Of a DNA stretch of 64,000 nucleotides, positions 63,190-64,000 are shown piece after piece (within the stretch, counting starts at the first letter, position 1; the number at the start of each line of letters is the position of its first letter). The notes under the pieces were generated by a model. The model did not search any database. It saw only the letters and a list, made by a program, of their open reading frames with translations, and was not told the DNA's origin. The DNA comes from Chitinophaga pendula (GTDB lineage Bacteria; Bacteroidota; Bacteroidia; Chitinophagales; Chitinophagaceae), in the NCBI RefSeq assembly GCF_020386615.1, contig NZ_CP077769.1, forward strand, positions 5,877,501-5,941,500. The letters are read 5' to 3'. The position numbers and the translations under genes are program-made.

Positions 63190-64000
63190 TCAGAAAGTAA
63201 GGTTAATGTTCACACCATAACGTTTGGTAGCAGGCGTTTGCAGAGAAGAAGAAGCTTGGTCACCGGCATACTGGTCAATATCCAGGTCCTTGTTAGCAGC
63301 AAAATACAACAGGTTCCTGCCCACAAAGGAGATATTCGCCTGGCGGATAAAGCTCCGGCCCAGCATACGCTGTGGCAAAGTATAGCCAATCACCACCTCA
63401 CGCAGTTTAGCAAAAGTCTTGCTGATCATATTAGCCTCGTTAGTGCTGTAATAAACACTCACGTAATCCTGTAAGAACGTCTTGGTAGTATTAGGAGAAA
63501 ATACCAGGTCCTTATAGTTAGTTACATTACCGTCATTGTCATATTGAATAGGCACACCGTTAGATACCCATACACCACCGCCATTCCAGGATTTCACACC
63601 TTTATAGTCGTTGTAACGGGCCTCACCCATAGCACCTTGTACCGTCTTGATATTACGGCCGCCACGATAGGTCTGCTGCTGGATGTAGTTGATCATCTTA
63701 CCTCCTACACGTCCGTCAAACTGGAAGCTGAAGTTGAATTGTTTATAACGGAAACTGTTGTTGATAGACCATACCCAGTCAGGATTCGTATAACCCAGGA
63801 ACCTGTCTTTAGGCGACTTCAACGGCAAACCAGTAGACACACGTGTCTCAGTACCGTCAGGGTTCTTCTGCATCGCGAAATCGTAGATCAGCTGACCATC
63901 CGGCGTCTTAACAAACGTAGACCCATAAAATCCGTCTACACGGTCCCCTGCCTTAAAGTAAGTATTGATCGTATTTACACCGGGATAAAAACTTACATAA
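63190..64000 (-). CDS. SusC/RagA TonB-dependent transporter, C-terminal part
   Basis: About 270 C-terminal codons, open to the window end; the first codons lie beyond base 64000. Barrel-strand features are RFLGYTNPDWVWSINNSFRY, FNFSFQFDGRVGGKM, ANMISKTFAKLREVVIGYTL and the final YGVNINLTF with an aromatic end residue. Characteristic of SusC-like proteins is the KLREV.IGY stretch. It imports the ligand delivered by the SusD-like protein. Confidence 0.92.
   Translation of the reverse strand, partial: YVSFYPGVNTINTYFKAGDRVDGFYGSTFVKTPDGQLIYDFAMQKNPDGTETRVSTGLPLKSPKDRFLGYTNPDWVWSINNSFRYKQFNFSFQFDGRVGGKMINYIQQQTYRGGRNIKTVQGAMGEARYNDYKGVKSWNGGGVWVSNGVPIQYDNDGNVTNYKDLVFSPNTTKTFLQDYVSVYYSTNEANMISKTFAKLREVVIGYTLPQRMLGRSFIRQANISFVGRNLLYFAANKDLDIDQYAGDQASSSLQTPATKRYGVNINLTF

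Noticed and set aside
1..64000. CRISPR array, insertion sequence, integrase or phage genes
   Set aside because: None seen. The only regular repeats are the peptide cassettes and the 11-bp array, and no transposase or integrase motif appears.

Overview
The window looks like chromosomal DNA of a Bacteroidota bacterium, most likely the family Chitinophagaceae and probably Chitinophaga or a close relative. The signs are a SusC/SusD pair, type IX secretion (T9SS) C-terminal domains, TonB-dependent outer-membrane uptake, lipoproteins with [LFM]xxC lipoboxes, promoter boxes of the Bacteroidota type (TTTG about 18-21 nt before TAnnTTTG), and almost no Shine-Dalgarno sites. The genus is inferred from gene content; no search was run.

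Layout. 1-7.2 kb: end of an acyl-CoA ligase, tRNA-Arg(CCT), then a CheB-type signalling cluster (CheB, a giant CheB-CheR-PAS-GAF-histidine kinase split by one in-frame TAA, a receiver protein, an AraC regulator). 7.3-10.7 kb: an AhpD-like protein, three tandem cassettes for small six-cysteine double-glycine peptides, and an unknown lipoprotein. 10.7-18.4 kb: GNAT enzyme, membrane protein, SMP-30 lactonase, DUF2846-like protein, a possible small RNA, then two T9SS-exported enzymes carrying beta/gamma-crystallin domains (GH76 mannanase and a metzincin protease).

18.6-24.2 kb is the most striking part: a WYL regulator faces a minus-strand operon made of a tRNA-like RNA, a RING/TerD-like protein and the RNA ligase RtcB, with a KTSC-domain gene beyond. 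The RNA keeps a complete tRNA elbow and acceptor stem, but its anticodon arm is replaced by about 100 nt of structured insert. I read the locus as an RNA-repair or RNA-stress system with a dedicated tRNA-mimic RNA.

24.2-34.3 kb: small acidic protein, secreted alpha/beta hydrolase, and a CusBAC/Czc-type metal efflux operon with its own two-component system. 34.4-41 kb: assorted cytoplasmic proteins (DUF1963, GNAT, NTF2-like, WG/Sel1 repeats) resembling an immunity or accessory cluster. 41-49.7 kb: S9 peptidase, phytase-like lipoprotein, a FadR-type regulator with two transporters preceded by an array of about sixteen 11-bp TATAC repeats, and a TPR membrane protein.

49.8-59.5 kb: vitamin B12 acquisition and salvage: putative transporter subunit, cobalamin riboswitch, BtuB-like receptor, beta-propeller lipoprotein, surface lipoprotein, BtuF-like binding protein, and cobU, cobT, cobS, cobC. 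Together they import corrinoids and attach the lower ligand. 59.5-64 kb: a minus-strand SusC-SusD-PhnZ-like oxygenase-DUF5690 transporter run, possibly for phosphonate use; SusC runs off the window.
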